DNA of 64,000 nt, from contig JAPONQ010000051.1 of assembly GCA_026713865.1 (NCBI GenBank), positions 62,001 to 126,000 of the forward strand, in the 5' to 3' direction. Made by a program: the position numbers and the translations under genes. Positions 1-8,008 of this stretch are shown here, piece after piece. Below the pieces are notes generated by a model. It did no database searches. It saw only the letters and a program-made list of their open reading frames with translations, and was not told the DNA's origin. Each line of letters begins with the position of its first letter. Within the stretch, counting starts at the first letter, position 1. The stretch is from Chloroflexota bacterium. Lineage in GTDB: Bacteria; Chloroflexota; Dehalococcoidia; UBA2979.

Positions 1-132
1 CGCGACGCCGTGTTGCGCCGCGTCGCGGGGGATCGACAATGGGGCATGGCCACCGGACCGCACCAGGACCGCCGTGCCTCCCTCCCCCTCGCCTCGGCGA
101 CGGCCGGAGGGCGCCGGGCCGCCCCGGGCGGC

Positions 133-456
133 ATGCCGGCGCCGTCCCGCGAGCGGCAAGCGTCCACGAGCGCCGGCGACGAGCTCGATCCCCCCTATCA
201 CCTGCTCCTGCTCGACGACGATCAGCACAGCTACGCCTACGTCGTGGAGATGCTGGGAGCGGTGCTCGGGTACGGACCGGAGAAGGCATACGTGCTCGCC
301 CGCATCGTCGACACCGAGGGCCGGGTCATCATCGAGACGGGGCCACACGACCGCGTGACGGAGCACCAGCGGCAGATCCACTCCTACGGTGCCGACCCGC
401 GCATCGCGACCTCACTCGGATCGATGAGCGCCGTGGTCGAGCCCGCACCGGCGTAG
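133..456 (+). CDS. clpS: ClpS-family Clp protease adaptor, variant type
   Basis: ClpS delivers N-degron substrates to the ClpAP/ClpCP protease in the cytoplasm. From the ATG at 133 the product is 107 residues, the usual ClpS size; the frame stays open to 10 (other ATG at 46), but that extra stretch is low-complexity G/P/R. The core begins with a hydrophobic strand (HLLLLDDD, 23-30), followed by a helix (YVVEML) and the pattern VDTEGRV (59-65). Canonical ClpS has NDD where this protein has DDD (28-30), and the His that contacts the substrate alpha-amino group is Asp here (D60). The C-terminal block GADPRI...SMSAVVEPA resembles the divergent ClpS branch I recall from Planctomycetes. Family assignment is good; N-degron binding is uncertain because of the His-to-Asp change. 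No clp gene lies beside it. Confidence 0.8.
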   Translation: MPAPSRERQASTSAGDELDPPYHLLLLDDDQHSYAYVVEMLGAVLGYGPEKAYVLARIVDTEGRVIIETGPHDRVTEHQRQIHSYGADPRIATSLGSMSAVVEPAPA

Positions 457-489
457 CCGCGAGGGATCCCGCGGCTGGCCGTGCGTAGA

Positions 490-2103
490 ATGGGCGCCGT
501 GACTCCGGACCCGCCGTCCACCTCGAGCGCCTCCAACCGGGGCGAGTTGCTCAACCTCGCGCGACTCTGCATTGAGGTGCACGCCGCCGACCCCGTGACC
601 GCGCGCCGGCCCGCATTCACCTTCATCGACGACGCCGCGGGTGGCGCCCGGGAGTCCGGCCGCTACCGCCGCCGGAGTTGGAGCTACGGAGAGCTCTGGG
701 AGCGGGTCACGGCAATCGGCCGCGGCCTGCTCGCACGGGGGCTTGTCGCCGGCGACCGCGTACTGGTCAGGCTCCCGCACTCGCCGGAGTACGCGTTCGC
801 CTTCTTCGGGGCGACGCTCGCCGGCCTCGTGCCGATCCCGGCCTCGCCGCAGCTCACCGTCGAGGAGACCGAGTTCCTCCTGGAGGACGGTGCGGCGTCG
901 GCCGTGATCACCGCACCGGAGACCCGTGTCGCCGGTTTCGCGGGCGTCTCGGTCGACGCCGCCGAGCTCCCCGACCTCGACGGACCGGGACCCCTCCCGC
1001 CGACCCGCGAGGAGGACCCGGCGTTCCTCGTCTACACGTCCGGCACCACGGCCCGGCCCAAGGGCGTGCTCCATGCGCACCGCACGATCCGCGGACGACT
1101 CCTGATGCGCGAGGGCTGGGAGGGCTTCACGCAGGAGGACGTGACGCTGCACGCCGGGACGCTGAACTGGACGTACACGCTCGGCGTGGGGCTGATGGAT
1201 CCCTGGCTCGCCGGCGCGCAGGCGCTGCTCTTCGGGGGGCGCTACGACCCGGCGGCATGGCCGGCGATCCTGAAGCAGTTCGGAGTGACGGTGTTCTGCG
1301 CGGTCCCGACCGTCTACAGACAGATGCTGAAGTACGGGCGTCCGGAAGACGCCGGTCTCACGGCCCTCCGGCACGGGCTCTGCGCCGGGGAGCCGCTGCC
1401 GGTGGCACTGCTCGAGGAGTGGCGCGCCCGCGTCGGCAGCGACCTCTACGAGGCGCTCGGCATGACCGAACTCTCGACGTACATCTCGTCGGGACCTGCC
1501 ACGCCGGTGCGCCCGGGTTCGCCGGGTCGGCCGCAGCCCGGTCGAGTCGTCGCGATCCTCCCGGTGGACGCCGGGCCCGCAGATGCGTCCCGTCCGCTCC
1601 CGAGCGGGACGACGGGGCTGCTCGCGGCACACCGCTCCGATCCCGGGCTGATGCTCGGCTACTGGAAGCGACCGGAGGAGGAGCGCGCCGTCTTCCGCGG
1701 CGAGTGGTTCGTCGGCGGCGATCTGGCCGAGATCGACGACGATGGCTACGTCTGGTTCCACGGGCGCGCGGACGACGTCATCAAGTCCTTCGGATACCGG
1801 CTCTCGCCCGTCGAGATCGAGGCAGCGCTCACGACACATGCCGAGGTCGCCGAGGCGGCGGTGGTGGCCGTCCCGATAGGTGCCGACAAGACGCTCGTGG
1901 TCGCGGCGATCGTGCCCCAGGAGGGCCACACCGTCAGCGAGGAGGCGCTCAGGCACCACGCCGAGCAACACCTCGCCGGATACAAGCAGCCGCACGAGTA
2001 TCGCGTGGTCGAGGCACTTCCACGCACGCGCAACGGGAAGGTGCAGCGCTCGACGCTCGCGCGCGAGTTTGCCGCGTCTATCGGGGGGAGGACAGGCCGG
2101 TGA
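490..2103 (+). CDS. AMP-forming acyl-CoA synthetase/ligase
   Basis: Member of the ANL superfamily, which adenylates a carboxylic acid and transfers the acyl group to CoA. It is 537 residues from the ATG at 490; a GTG at 481 and another at 499 are alternatives, and none has a strong ribosome site. The P-loop-like A3 motif YTSGTTARPKG is at 182-192, the A5 region reads YEALGMTE, the hinge region FHGRADDVIKSFGYR is present, and the C-terminal catalytic Lys lies in RTRNGKVQR (K517). Spacing and the region around LNWTYTLGVG recall benzoate-CoA ligase and medium-chain or 2-aminobenzoate ligases rather than acetyl-CoA synthetase. Substrate cannot be read from sequence. It is translationally coupled to the next gene: its TGA overlaps a GTG. 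Confidence 0.9.
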   Translation: MGAVTPDPPSTSSASNRGELLNLARLCIEVHAADPVTARRPAFTFIDDAAGGARESGRYRRRSWSYGELWERVTAIGRGLLARGLVAGDRVLVRLPHSPEYAFAFFGATLAGLVPIPASPQLTVEETEFLLEDGAASAVITAPETRVAGFAGVSVDAAELPDLDGPGPLPPTREEDPAFLVYTSGTTARPKGVLHAHRTIRGRLLMREGWEGFTQEDVTLHAGTLNWTYTLGVGLMDPWLAGAQALLFGGRYDPAAWPAILKQFGVTVFCAVPTVYRQMLKYGRPEDAGLTALRHGLCAGEPLPVALLEEWRARVGSDLYEALGMTELSTYISSGPATPVRPGSPGRPQPGRVVAILPVDAGPADASRPLPSGTTGLLAAHRSDPGLMLGYWKRPEEERAVFRGEWFVGGDLAEIDDDGYVWFHGRADDVIKSFGYRLSPVEIEAALTTHAEVAEAAVVAVPIGADKTLVVAAIVPQEGHTVSEEALRHHAEQHLAGYKQPHEYRVVEALPRTRNGKVQRSTLAREFAASIGGRTGR

Positions 2104-2480
2104 GCGAGCAGGCTCCGAGCGCCCGATCACGGGGGCGAGGCGTCACGACCGGCGTGATCGGAGGTTTCGTCTCGGGACTGACCGGGATCGGCGGCGGAAC
2201 GGTGATGGTGCCGCTCCTCACCGGCCTGCTGCGCGTCCCGCAGCACCGCGCTCACGCAACCTCCCTGGTGGTGGTGATCTTCGCGGCGACGGCCGCGCTC
2301 GTGCTCTACGTCGGACGGGGCGACGTCGACTGGGCGATGGCGGCGGCGGTCGCCGTCGGCGGCGTCGCGGGGGGACAGGTCGGTGCGCGGGCGATGCACC
2401 ACGTGCCGGAGGTCCGGCTCCGCGCCCTCTTCGCGATCTTCCTGCTTGCCGTCGGCATCCGCCTCCTGGTGTTCGGGTAG
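2100..2480 (+). CDS. TauE/SafE exporter, half-size (first of a pair)
   Basis: Membrane protein of 126 residues matching one half of the TauE/SafE (DUF81) sulfite/organosulfonate/anion exporter fold. The family signature GxxGxGGGxxxVP appears as GLTGIGGGTVMVP near residues 20-35, followed by about three further hydrophobic segments (VVVIFAATAALVLY, AAAVAVGGVAGGQVG, LRALFAIFLLAVGIRLLV). Full-length family members are about 250 residues with two such repeats, so this is one repeat. The GTG start overlaps the TGA of the ligase gene (GTGA), which fixes the start and implies coupled translation. The second half-size gene follows 8 bases after its stop in another frame. Transported solute unknown. 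Confidence 0.8.
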   Translation: MSEQAPSARSRGRGVTTGVIGGFVSGLTGIGGGTVMVPLLTGLLRVPQHRAHATSLVVVIFAATAALVLYVGRGDVDWAMAAAVAVGGVAGGQVGARAMHHVPEVRLRALFAIFLLAVGIRLLVFG

Positions 2481-2488
2481 GCGCGCCG

Positions 2489-2908
2489 GTGGAAGAGATC
2501 CTCGGCGCGCTCGCGATCGGCGTGGCCGGCGGCGTCGCCGGCGGCCTGCTCGGAATCGGCGGGGGCACGCTCTACGTACCGGCGCTGGTGCTGCTCCTCG
2601 GGGTTGAGCAGCAGCTCGCACAGGGCATCTCCCTCGCCGCGGTGATACCAACGGCGATCTCGGCGACCACGGCGAATCTCCGGCGCGGCTACGTCGACGG
2701 CCGACTCGTGGCGACCGTCACGCCCGCCGCGCTCGTGCTCGCCGTGGTGGGAGCGCGCATCGCCGGCGAGCTCGACTCCGACACCCTGTCGCGCATCTTC
2801 GGCGTCGTCGTGCTCTACGTCGGCGTGCGCACGCTCTTCTCCCTCTGGAGGCAGGCGCGAAGCACCCGGGCCCAGGCGGCGCAGCACGCCTCGGAGGAGA
2901 CGGACTAG
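2489..2908 (+). CDS. TauE/SafE exporter, half-size (second of a pair)
   Basis: 139-residue partner of the preceding gene, again a single TauE/SafE repeat: GVAGGLLGIGGGTLYVP at about 14-30, then hydrophobic segments around 45-60, 73-92 and 104-118, ending in a charged cytoplasmic tail. The GTG start lies 8 bases after the upstream stop codon. The frame is open far upstream, so a frameshifted single gene cannot be excluded, but each half has its own signature and a plausible start. The likeliest reading is two half-transporters that assemble as a heterodimer with the architecture of a full-length protein. Its stop codon overlaps the stop of the convergent exchanger gene. Confidence 0.78.
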   Translation: MEEILGALAIGVAGGVAGGLLGIGGGTLYVPALVLLLGVEQQLAQGISLAAVIPTAISATTANLRRGYVDGRLVATVTPAALVLAVVGARIAGELDSDTLSRIFGVVVLYVGVRTLFSLWRQARSTRAQAAQHASEETD

Positions 2909-3879
2909 GCGCCGCCCCGCGCGAGCACGATCGCGACGAATGCAGCGTAGAAGACGACGAGGAGGGCCCCCTCCGGGCGCCCGACGCGGCCCCGGGGCCA
3001 CGCCAGCACGAAGAGAACCACCGTCGAAGCGGCGAGTGCCGGCATCTCGAAGCGGTAGAGCTCGGCGCCGGTCGGGAGCGTGATCAGGGCACCGGTCAGG
3101 CCGAGCACGCCCAGCAGATTGAAGACGTTCGAGCCGACGACGTTGGCGACGGCGATCTCATGCTCACCGCGGAGCGCGGCGACCGCGCTGGTCACGATTT
3201 CGGGGAGGCTCGTGCCTATCGCCACCACCGTGACCCCGATCGCGACCTCGCTCACGCCGACACGCTCGGCGATCCCGACCGCTCCGTGAACGGCCACCTC
3301 GGAGCCGACGGCCAGGGCAGCTATGCCGGCGACCGCCAGCGACACCTCCCGGGCAACCTCGCCGGCGCCCATCACCTCTCCCGCCGCGGGCAACCCTCCC
3401 CCATCCGCAGCGGCGGCCTCCGTCGGGCGCAGGCGGAGCGAGAGCGCGACAAAGACGAGCAGGCCCGCGAAGAGCGCGGCGCCTGCTCCGTGCCCGATGG
3501 TGCCTCCCGAGCCCACCAGCAAGATCGCCGCCGTGGCGGCGGCGAGCACCGGCATCTCCCACCGCAGCAGCCTCGGGTGCACCACCATCGGGCGGACGAT
3601 CCCGGAGAGGCCGAGCACGAGGGCGACGTTGGTCACATTCGAGCCGAGCACGTTCCCGACGGCGAGTCCTCCCGACCCATCGCTGGCGGCGACCAGGCTC
3701 ACCACGAACTCGGGAGCCGAGGTGCCGAAGGCGACCACGGTGGCGCCGACGATCACCGGAGAGAGCCCGAACTGGACCGCCAGGCTGGCCGCCGATCGCA
3801 CCAGCAGCCACGCGCCGAGCAGCACCACCGCGAGACCCACTGCGGTGAGGGCGGCGTCCCAGAGACCCGGGACCATCAA
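2905..3879 (-). CDS. Na+/Ca2+ exchanger (CaCA) family antiporter
   Basis: Integral membrane cation exchanger of 324 residues, the size of bacterial YrbG-type CaCA proteins. Both diagnostic alpha repeats are visible: repeat 1 with FGTSAPE (51-57) and GNVLGSNVTN (75-84), repeat 2 with IGTSLPE (221-227) and ANVVGSNVFN (245-254); the acidic and Asn/Ser residues in these motifs line the ion path. A Gly/Ala-rich cytoplasmic loop (150-175) separates the two halves. About ten hydrophobic segments are present. It normally exchanges Ca2+ for Na+ (sometimes K+ or H+); the ions used here are not readable. It lies downstream of nhaA on the same strand, another Na+-linked antiporter. Confidence 0.92.
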   Translation of the reverse strand: MMVPGLWDAALTAVGLAVVLLGAWLLVRSAASLAVQFGLSPVIVGATVVAFGTSAPEFVVSLVAASDGSGGLAVGNVLGSNVTNVALVLGLSGIVRPMVVHPRLLRWEMPVLAAATAAILLVGSGGTIGHGAGAALFAGLLVFVALSLRLRPTEAAAADGGGLPAAGEVMGAGEVAREVSLAVAGIAALAVGSEVAVHGAVGIAERVGVSEVAIGVTVVAIGTSLPEIVTSAVAALRGEHEIAVANVVGSNVFNLLGVLGLTGALITLPTGAELYRFEMPALAASTVVLFVLAWPRGRVGRPEGALLVVFYAAFVAIVLARGGA

Positions 3880-3934
3880 GGCGCGCGCGCGGCGTGCCGG
3901 AGCCGGTCGCCGGAACGGGACCGCGGCGGACGCC

Positions 3935-5407
3935 TCATGCGCGCCCGGACCTCGATACAGCCGCCAGGGTGAGCAGGCCGGCCAGCGCCGCGACGACCGA
4001 GCCGATCAGGATCCCGACCTTCGCCTCGCGAAGCAGCTCCTCCGCCGCCCCGGCCCCGAGCACCTCGGCCGGGTAGGAGAGCTCGGTGATGAAGAGCGCC
4101 ACCGTGAATCCAATGCCGGCGATCACTCCCATCGCCGCGAGCTGCGTCCAGCTCACGCCACTCGGGAGCGTCGCACCGAATCTGACCGCGAGCCAGGCGC
4201 CGAGCGTGATCCCGAGTGGCTTCCCGACGACCAGCCCCAGACCGACGGCGAGCGCAAGCGAGGAGCCGAGTGCGGCCTCAAGCGCGCCGCCGCGAAGATC
4301 GACGCCGGCGTTGGCGAAGGCAAAGAGCGGCACCACGAGGAAGGCCGACCACGGCAGCAGGCTGCGTTCGAGGCGGTCGAGCGGTGCGACCGTCTCCGTC
4401 GCGATCGTCGAGAGCGAGTGCAGTGCATCCGCCTCGTGCTCCCGGCGTTCCAACCCGTCGCGAACCGCACGGGCGCGCCAGAACTGCGTGACCAGGCGCT
4501 CGGCCACCGCGCCGAACGCGGCCGGCGCGTAGAGGGGCCGCGACGGTGTCATCAGGCCGATCACCACTCCGAAGATGGTGGGGTGGATGCCGGAGGCCTC
4601 CGCCGCGGACCAGCCGACGAGGCCGAGCGCGACGTAGATGTAGACGGGCCGTACGCCGTAGCGCGCGAAGAGCACCACCGTGGCAAGCACGCCGGCGACG
4701 ATCGCGAGCGCCAGGTAGTCGAGCGCCTCCGTGTAGAAGACGGCGATCACGAGCACGCCCCCGATATCGTCGACGACGGCGACGCCGAGCAGCAGTACCT
4801 TGAGTCCCGCCGGCACCCGCGAGCCGAGCAGCGTCAGCACGCCGAGCGCGATCGCGATGTCGGTGGCCATCGGGATCGCCCACCCGCGGCTCGCCTCCCC
4901 CCCGTCCACGAAGAGGAAGAAGACCAGCACCGGCACCACCATGCCGCCGGCCGCCGCGACCAGGGGCACGGCCAGTTTCCGAGGGGAGGAGAGCTCGCCG
5001 ATCACGATCTCCCGCTTGATCTCGAGCCCCACGAGGAAGAAGAAGACGACCATCAACGCGTCGTCGATCCAGTGCTTCAGGGACTCGTCGAAGGCCCAGA
5101 GCCAGATGTCGACGGCGACGTGGATGTCAAAGAACTCGCGGTAGCTCTCCGACCAGGGAGAGTTCGCCAGGATGAGCGCTTGTAGCACCGCGATGACGAT
5201 GACGACGCCGCCGGCGACCTCGAGGCGGATGAAGCGCTCCACCGGGCGGGCGAAGCGTCGGACCTGCTCGTGGCGTCTCCCCTGCCCGGGGTCGGAGAGG
5301 CTCTGCTCGGCGAGCGACCTCCACGAGGGGTCGACCGGGGGTACGGCCGGGTCCCCGGCCGACGGCGGCGGCGCCGGCCGCCCCTGTGGCGGATCCTCGC
5401 TGGCCAT
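3935..5407 (-). CDS. nhaA: Na+/H+ antiporter NhaA
   Basis: Electrogenic Na+/H+ antiporter for pH and sodium homeostasis. The 490-residue product has a Pro-rich cytoplasmic N-terminal extension of about 55 residues compared with E. coli NhaA, and then the full transporter core. Key elements are visible: FFFLVGLEIKRE (122-133), the ATDIAIALGV segment carrying the Thr/Asp of the crossing helix (T182, D183), and the Asp pair of the ion-binding site in VVDDIGG (D213, D214). Together with the adjacent CaCA exchanger it suggests an active sodium cycle, although the c-subunit of the ATP synthase encoded later in the window looks H+-type. Confidence 0.95.
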   Translation of the reverse strand: MASEDPPQGRPAPPPSAGDPAVPPVDPSWRSLAEQSLSDPGQGRRHEQVRRFARPVERFIRLEVAGGVVIVIAVLQALILANSPWSESYREFFDIHVAVDIWLWAFDESLKHWIDDALMVVFFFLVGLEIKREIVIGELSSPRKLAVPLVAAAGGMVVPVLVFFLFVDGGEASRGWAIPMATDIAIALGVLTLLGSRVPAGLKVLLLGVAVVDDIGGVLVIAVFYTEALDYLALAIVAGVLATVVLFARYGVRPVYIYVALGLVGWSAAEASGIHPTIFGVVIGLMTPSRPLYAPAAFGAVAERLVTQFWRARAVRDGLERREHEADALHSLSTIATETVAPLDRLERSLLPWSAFLVVPLFAFANAGVDLRGGALEAALGSSLALAVGLGLVVGKPLGITLGAWLAVRFGATLPSGVSWTQLAAMGVIAGIGFTVALFITELSYPAEVLGAGAAEELLREAKVGILIGSVVAALAGLLTLAAVSRSGRA

Positions 5408-5504
5408 AGGCTCCCCCCGCCGCGCGGGGACGCGTGCCCACCCGGCGCGTCGAGCTTAGCTCGCGCCGTTGTGACGATCACGCCCGCGCGGGCGGGCGAC
5501 GACC

Positions 5505-6758
5505 CTACGCGGGGTCGGGGTAGCGGTTGCCGATGACGTCAGCCCGGCGCAGCCTCGCGATCTCATCGGGGGCGTAGCCGAGTTCCAGGAGAACCTCGTC
5601 GTTGTGCTCGCCCAGGAGGGCCGCGCGCCGGTCCCACGAGGGGGAGTCCGGTCGCATGCGCCAGAGGAAGCCCCCGAGCAGCCGATCCGGCAGGAAGGGA
5701 TGATCGACGGCCTGGAACCACTCGCGGGCGTGCAGCTGCGGCGAGAGCAGCGGATCACCCGGCGCGAGCACCGGTGCCGCGATCACACCGGCCTCCTGCA
5801 GGGCGTCGGCGATCGCCCACGCGTCGGCGCTTCCGGCATACGCCGTGACGGCAGCGTCCACGGCGTCGCGATCGCGTACGCGCCCGGCCGCCGACGCCCA
5901 GGGGTGGCCGTCCTCTGCCCACTCCGGGTGGCCGGCGACGCCGGCGAGCGCCGCCCACTGGTTATCGGTCTCTGCGGCAATGTTGACCCATGCGTCCGCG
6001 CCCGCCGCTCGATAGCAGCCGTGCGGGACCACGTGCGGGTCGCTATCGCCGAGGCGTTGCGGCAGGCGATGGTTGAGCGTCCACTCCGCGATCAGGTGCG
6101 GAACATTGGTCGAGAGTTCCTCGATCTGCGCGAGGTCGAGACGGCTGCCCTCGCCGCTGCGCTCGCGCTCCATCAGCGCACCGACCACCCCGAAGATCCA
6201 CGCGAGCGGCACGGTCGCGTCCGAGTGCAGGATGGGGATCACGTCCGACATCGTCCCGTCCGGATAGCCGCGCACGGAGGCGTGCCCCGTCATCGCATCG
6301 AACCCGACGCCGAACATGATGTAGCCATCGTAGGGGCCTTCCTGTCCCCAGCCGGCGAGCGACACCATCGTGAGGCGCGGATTGAGTTCGTGAACCACCT
6401 CCCAGCCGAAGCCCATGCGGGCGAGCGTTCCGGCCGAGAAGCTCTCGACCAGCACGTCGCCCCAGCGAATCAGTCGCCGCAGAATCTCGGCGCCCTCCTC
6501 GGTGCGGATGTCGACGGCGACGTTGCGCTTGTTGCGGTTGCCGTGGTGGTGCGTGTTGACGCGCTCGTAGACCGGACCGTCGCCATCGGCGACGCGGGGA
6601 TCGGGCTCGCGGAGGGGGCGCGTCTCGGAGTTGCGCGGGTAGGTCTCGAGTTTCACGACGTCGGCGCCGAGATCGCCGAGCAGCGAGCAGCCGAAGGGGC
6701 CCGCCCACACCTCGGAGAGTTCCACAACCCGCAGACCCCTGAACACCTCACCGCTCAC
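5505..6758 (-). CDS. CaiB/BaiF CoA-transferase, catalytic-type subunit (copy B)
   Basis: Class III CoA-transferase (formyl-CoA transferase/CaiB family) that moves CoA between carboxylic acids through an Asp-linked acyl anhydride. The 417-residue product starts with RVVELSEVWAGPF (10-22) and contains the conserved NKRNVAVDIRT (76-86) and GFGWEVV (116-122). The catalytic Asp is present in the segment ILHSDATVP (D180), aligned with the formyl-CoA transferase nucleophile. Its ATG overlaps the stop of the upstream CoA-transferase by four bases, so the two are translationally coupled and likely form a heteromer. It is closely similar to the gene at 8009-9304 (same N-terminal motif, same RGYPDG segment). 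Substrate unknown. Confidence 0.9.
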   Translation of the reverse strand: MSGEVFRGLRVVELSEVWAGPFGCSLLGDLGADVVKLETYPRNSETRPLREPDPRVADGDGPVYERVNTHHHGNRNKRNVAVDIRTEEGAEILRRLIRWGDVLVESFSAGTLARMGFGWEVVHELNPRLTMVSLAGWGQEGPYDGYIMFGVGFDAMTGHASVRGYPDGTMSDVIPILHSDATVPLAWIFGVVGALMERERSGEGSRLDLAQIEELSTNVPHLIAEWTLNHRLPQRLGDSDPHVVPHGCYRAAGADAWVNIAAETDNQWAALAGVAGHPEWAEDGHPWASAAGRVRDRDAVDAAVTAYAGSADAWAIADALQEAGVIAAPVLAPGDPLLSPQLHAREWFQAVDHPFLPDRLLGGFLWRMRPDSPSWDRRAALLGEHNDEVLLELGYAPDEIARLRRADVIGNRYPDPA

Positions 6759-7957
6759 CCCGTCACCCCCGCCCGGAAGAGCGCGATCTGCTCGTCTCGC
6801 GAGTAGCCCAGCTCATCGAGGATCTCGCCCGTGTGCTCGCCGAGGCGCGGCGCTGCGTGCGCCTGCCAGCGGTCGGAGTGAAGGCCGTTCATGCGATACG
6901 GGGCAGCGGGAACGGTCACCTCGATCGGCTCGTCGCCCGGGCCCGGCTGCGCCACCGTCACGTAAGAGCGCCGTGCCACCGACTGCGGGTCGGTCATCAC
7001 CTCCGAGGCGTCGAGCACCGGTGCGCACATGACGCCGGCCTCCTGCATCTCGTGGAAGATGTCGTACTTGGTGCGGACCGCGAGCCAGGGCTCCAGCATC
7101 GCCCGGAACTCCTCGAAATGGTCCGCGCGCTGCGACGGGTCGGTGAAGCGCGGGTCGAACGCCGCCTCGGGATGACCGATCACCCGACAGAGGTTCGTGA
7201 AGAAGGGGTGTCGCGCCGCGGAGAAGAGCACGTGCCCGTCCTTGCAGGGGTACGCGCCCATCGGGTAGATGCCGCGGTAGAGACCGGCGGAGCGTGGCTG
7301 GACTGCGCCGTTGACGGCCCAGAGAAAGAAGGAGCTGTCGACGTTCCCCATCAGCGCCTCGACGCCGGCCACCTCCACATCGCGGCGCCGCCCATCCTGA
7401 CGACGGCCCCAGACGGCGACGAGCCCGAGCATCCCGGCGGTGTTCGCCACCTGGATCATCCCGACCTGCGGGGCGTACCTGAGCGGCTCGCGCCCCTGGA
7501 CGGAGTGGCGATGTGCCCGCGTCGACCACCCGAAGAGCGTCAGGTCGTTCTCGATGCGCTCCGCATAGGGACCGTCCAGCCCGTGGGCGGTGATCGCGAC
7601 GGTGCAGGGACCGGATTCCGAATCGACGCGACGGAGGAGGGCGCGCAGCTCGGGCACGGGCTGGTGCGCAATCAGGAGATCCGCGTCCGCCAGGACGCGA
7701 TCGAGCACCTCGCGGCCCGACGGCGTCGACAGGTCCAGCGCGAGCGAGCGCTTTCCCGTATCGAACGCCATGTGCATCGCGCCGGTGTCGAGGTGGGGAC
7801 GGTCGTCAGGGAACGGGGCCAGGCGGCGAATCTCGCCGCCCGTAGGCGGCTCGACCTTGATCACCCGGGCGCCGAAGTCCGAGTAGCGCTTGGTGGCGAC
7901 TCCCGCCGCAAGCGTGCCGCCGACCTCCACCACGCGCAGGCCGACCAGTGGCTGCAT
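6755..7957 (-). CDS. CaiB/BaiF CoA-transferase, subunit lacking the catalytic Asp (copy B)
   Basis: 400-residue member of the class III CoA-transferase family. N-terminus GLRVVEVGGTLAAG and the nucleotide-binding-type region NTGKRSLALDL-like (TGKRSLALDLS) fit the family, but in the segment that normally carries the nucleophilic Asp (here QVGMIQVANTAGM) no Asp is present. It resembles the gene at 9301-10488 end to end, including the C-terminus ELGY..DEQ.ALFRAGVT. It is first in a two-gene unit with the Asp-containing gene 6755/6758 overlap. By analogy with heteromeric members such as benzylsuccinate CoA-transferase BbsEF, it is probably the non-catalytic or acyl-binding partner; this is inference. 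Confidence 0.88.
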   Translation of the reverse strand: MQPLVGLRVVEVGGTLAAGVATKRYSDFGARVIKVEPPTGGEIRRLAPFPDDRPHLDTGAMHMAFDTGKRSLALDLSTPSGREVLDRVLADADLLIAHQPVPELRALLRRVDSESGPCTVAITAHGLDGPYAERIENDLTLFGWSTRAHRHSVQGREPLRYAPQVGMIQVANTAGMLGLVAVWGRRQDGRRRDVEVAGVEALMGNVDSSFFLWAVNGAVQPRSAGLYRGIYPMGAYPCKDGHVLFSAARHPFFTNLCRVIGHPEAAFDPRFTDPSQRADHFEEFRAMLEPWLAVRTKYDIFHEMQEAGVMCAPVLDASEVMTDPQSVARRSYVTVAQPGPGDEPIEVTVPAAPYRMNGLHSDRWQAHAAPRLGEHTGEILDELGYSRDEQIALFRAGVTG

Positions 7958-8008
7958 CAGGAACCTCGCACGCGCACCGGCGGCATCCCTGCGGTCAGGA
8001 GCGCCACC

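Noticed and set aside
412-2130. 572-codon open frame on the minus strand opposite the acyl-CoA ligase
   Set aside because: Its translation is Arg/Gly/Pro-rich without any domain, while the plus strand encodes a full ANL enzyme. Long antisense frames are expected at this G+C content.
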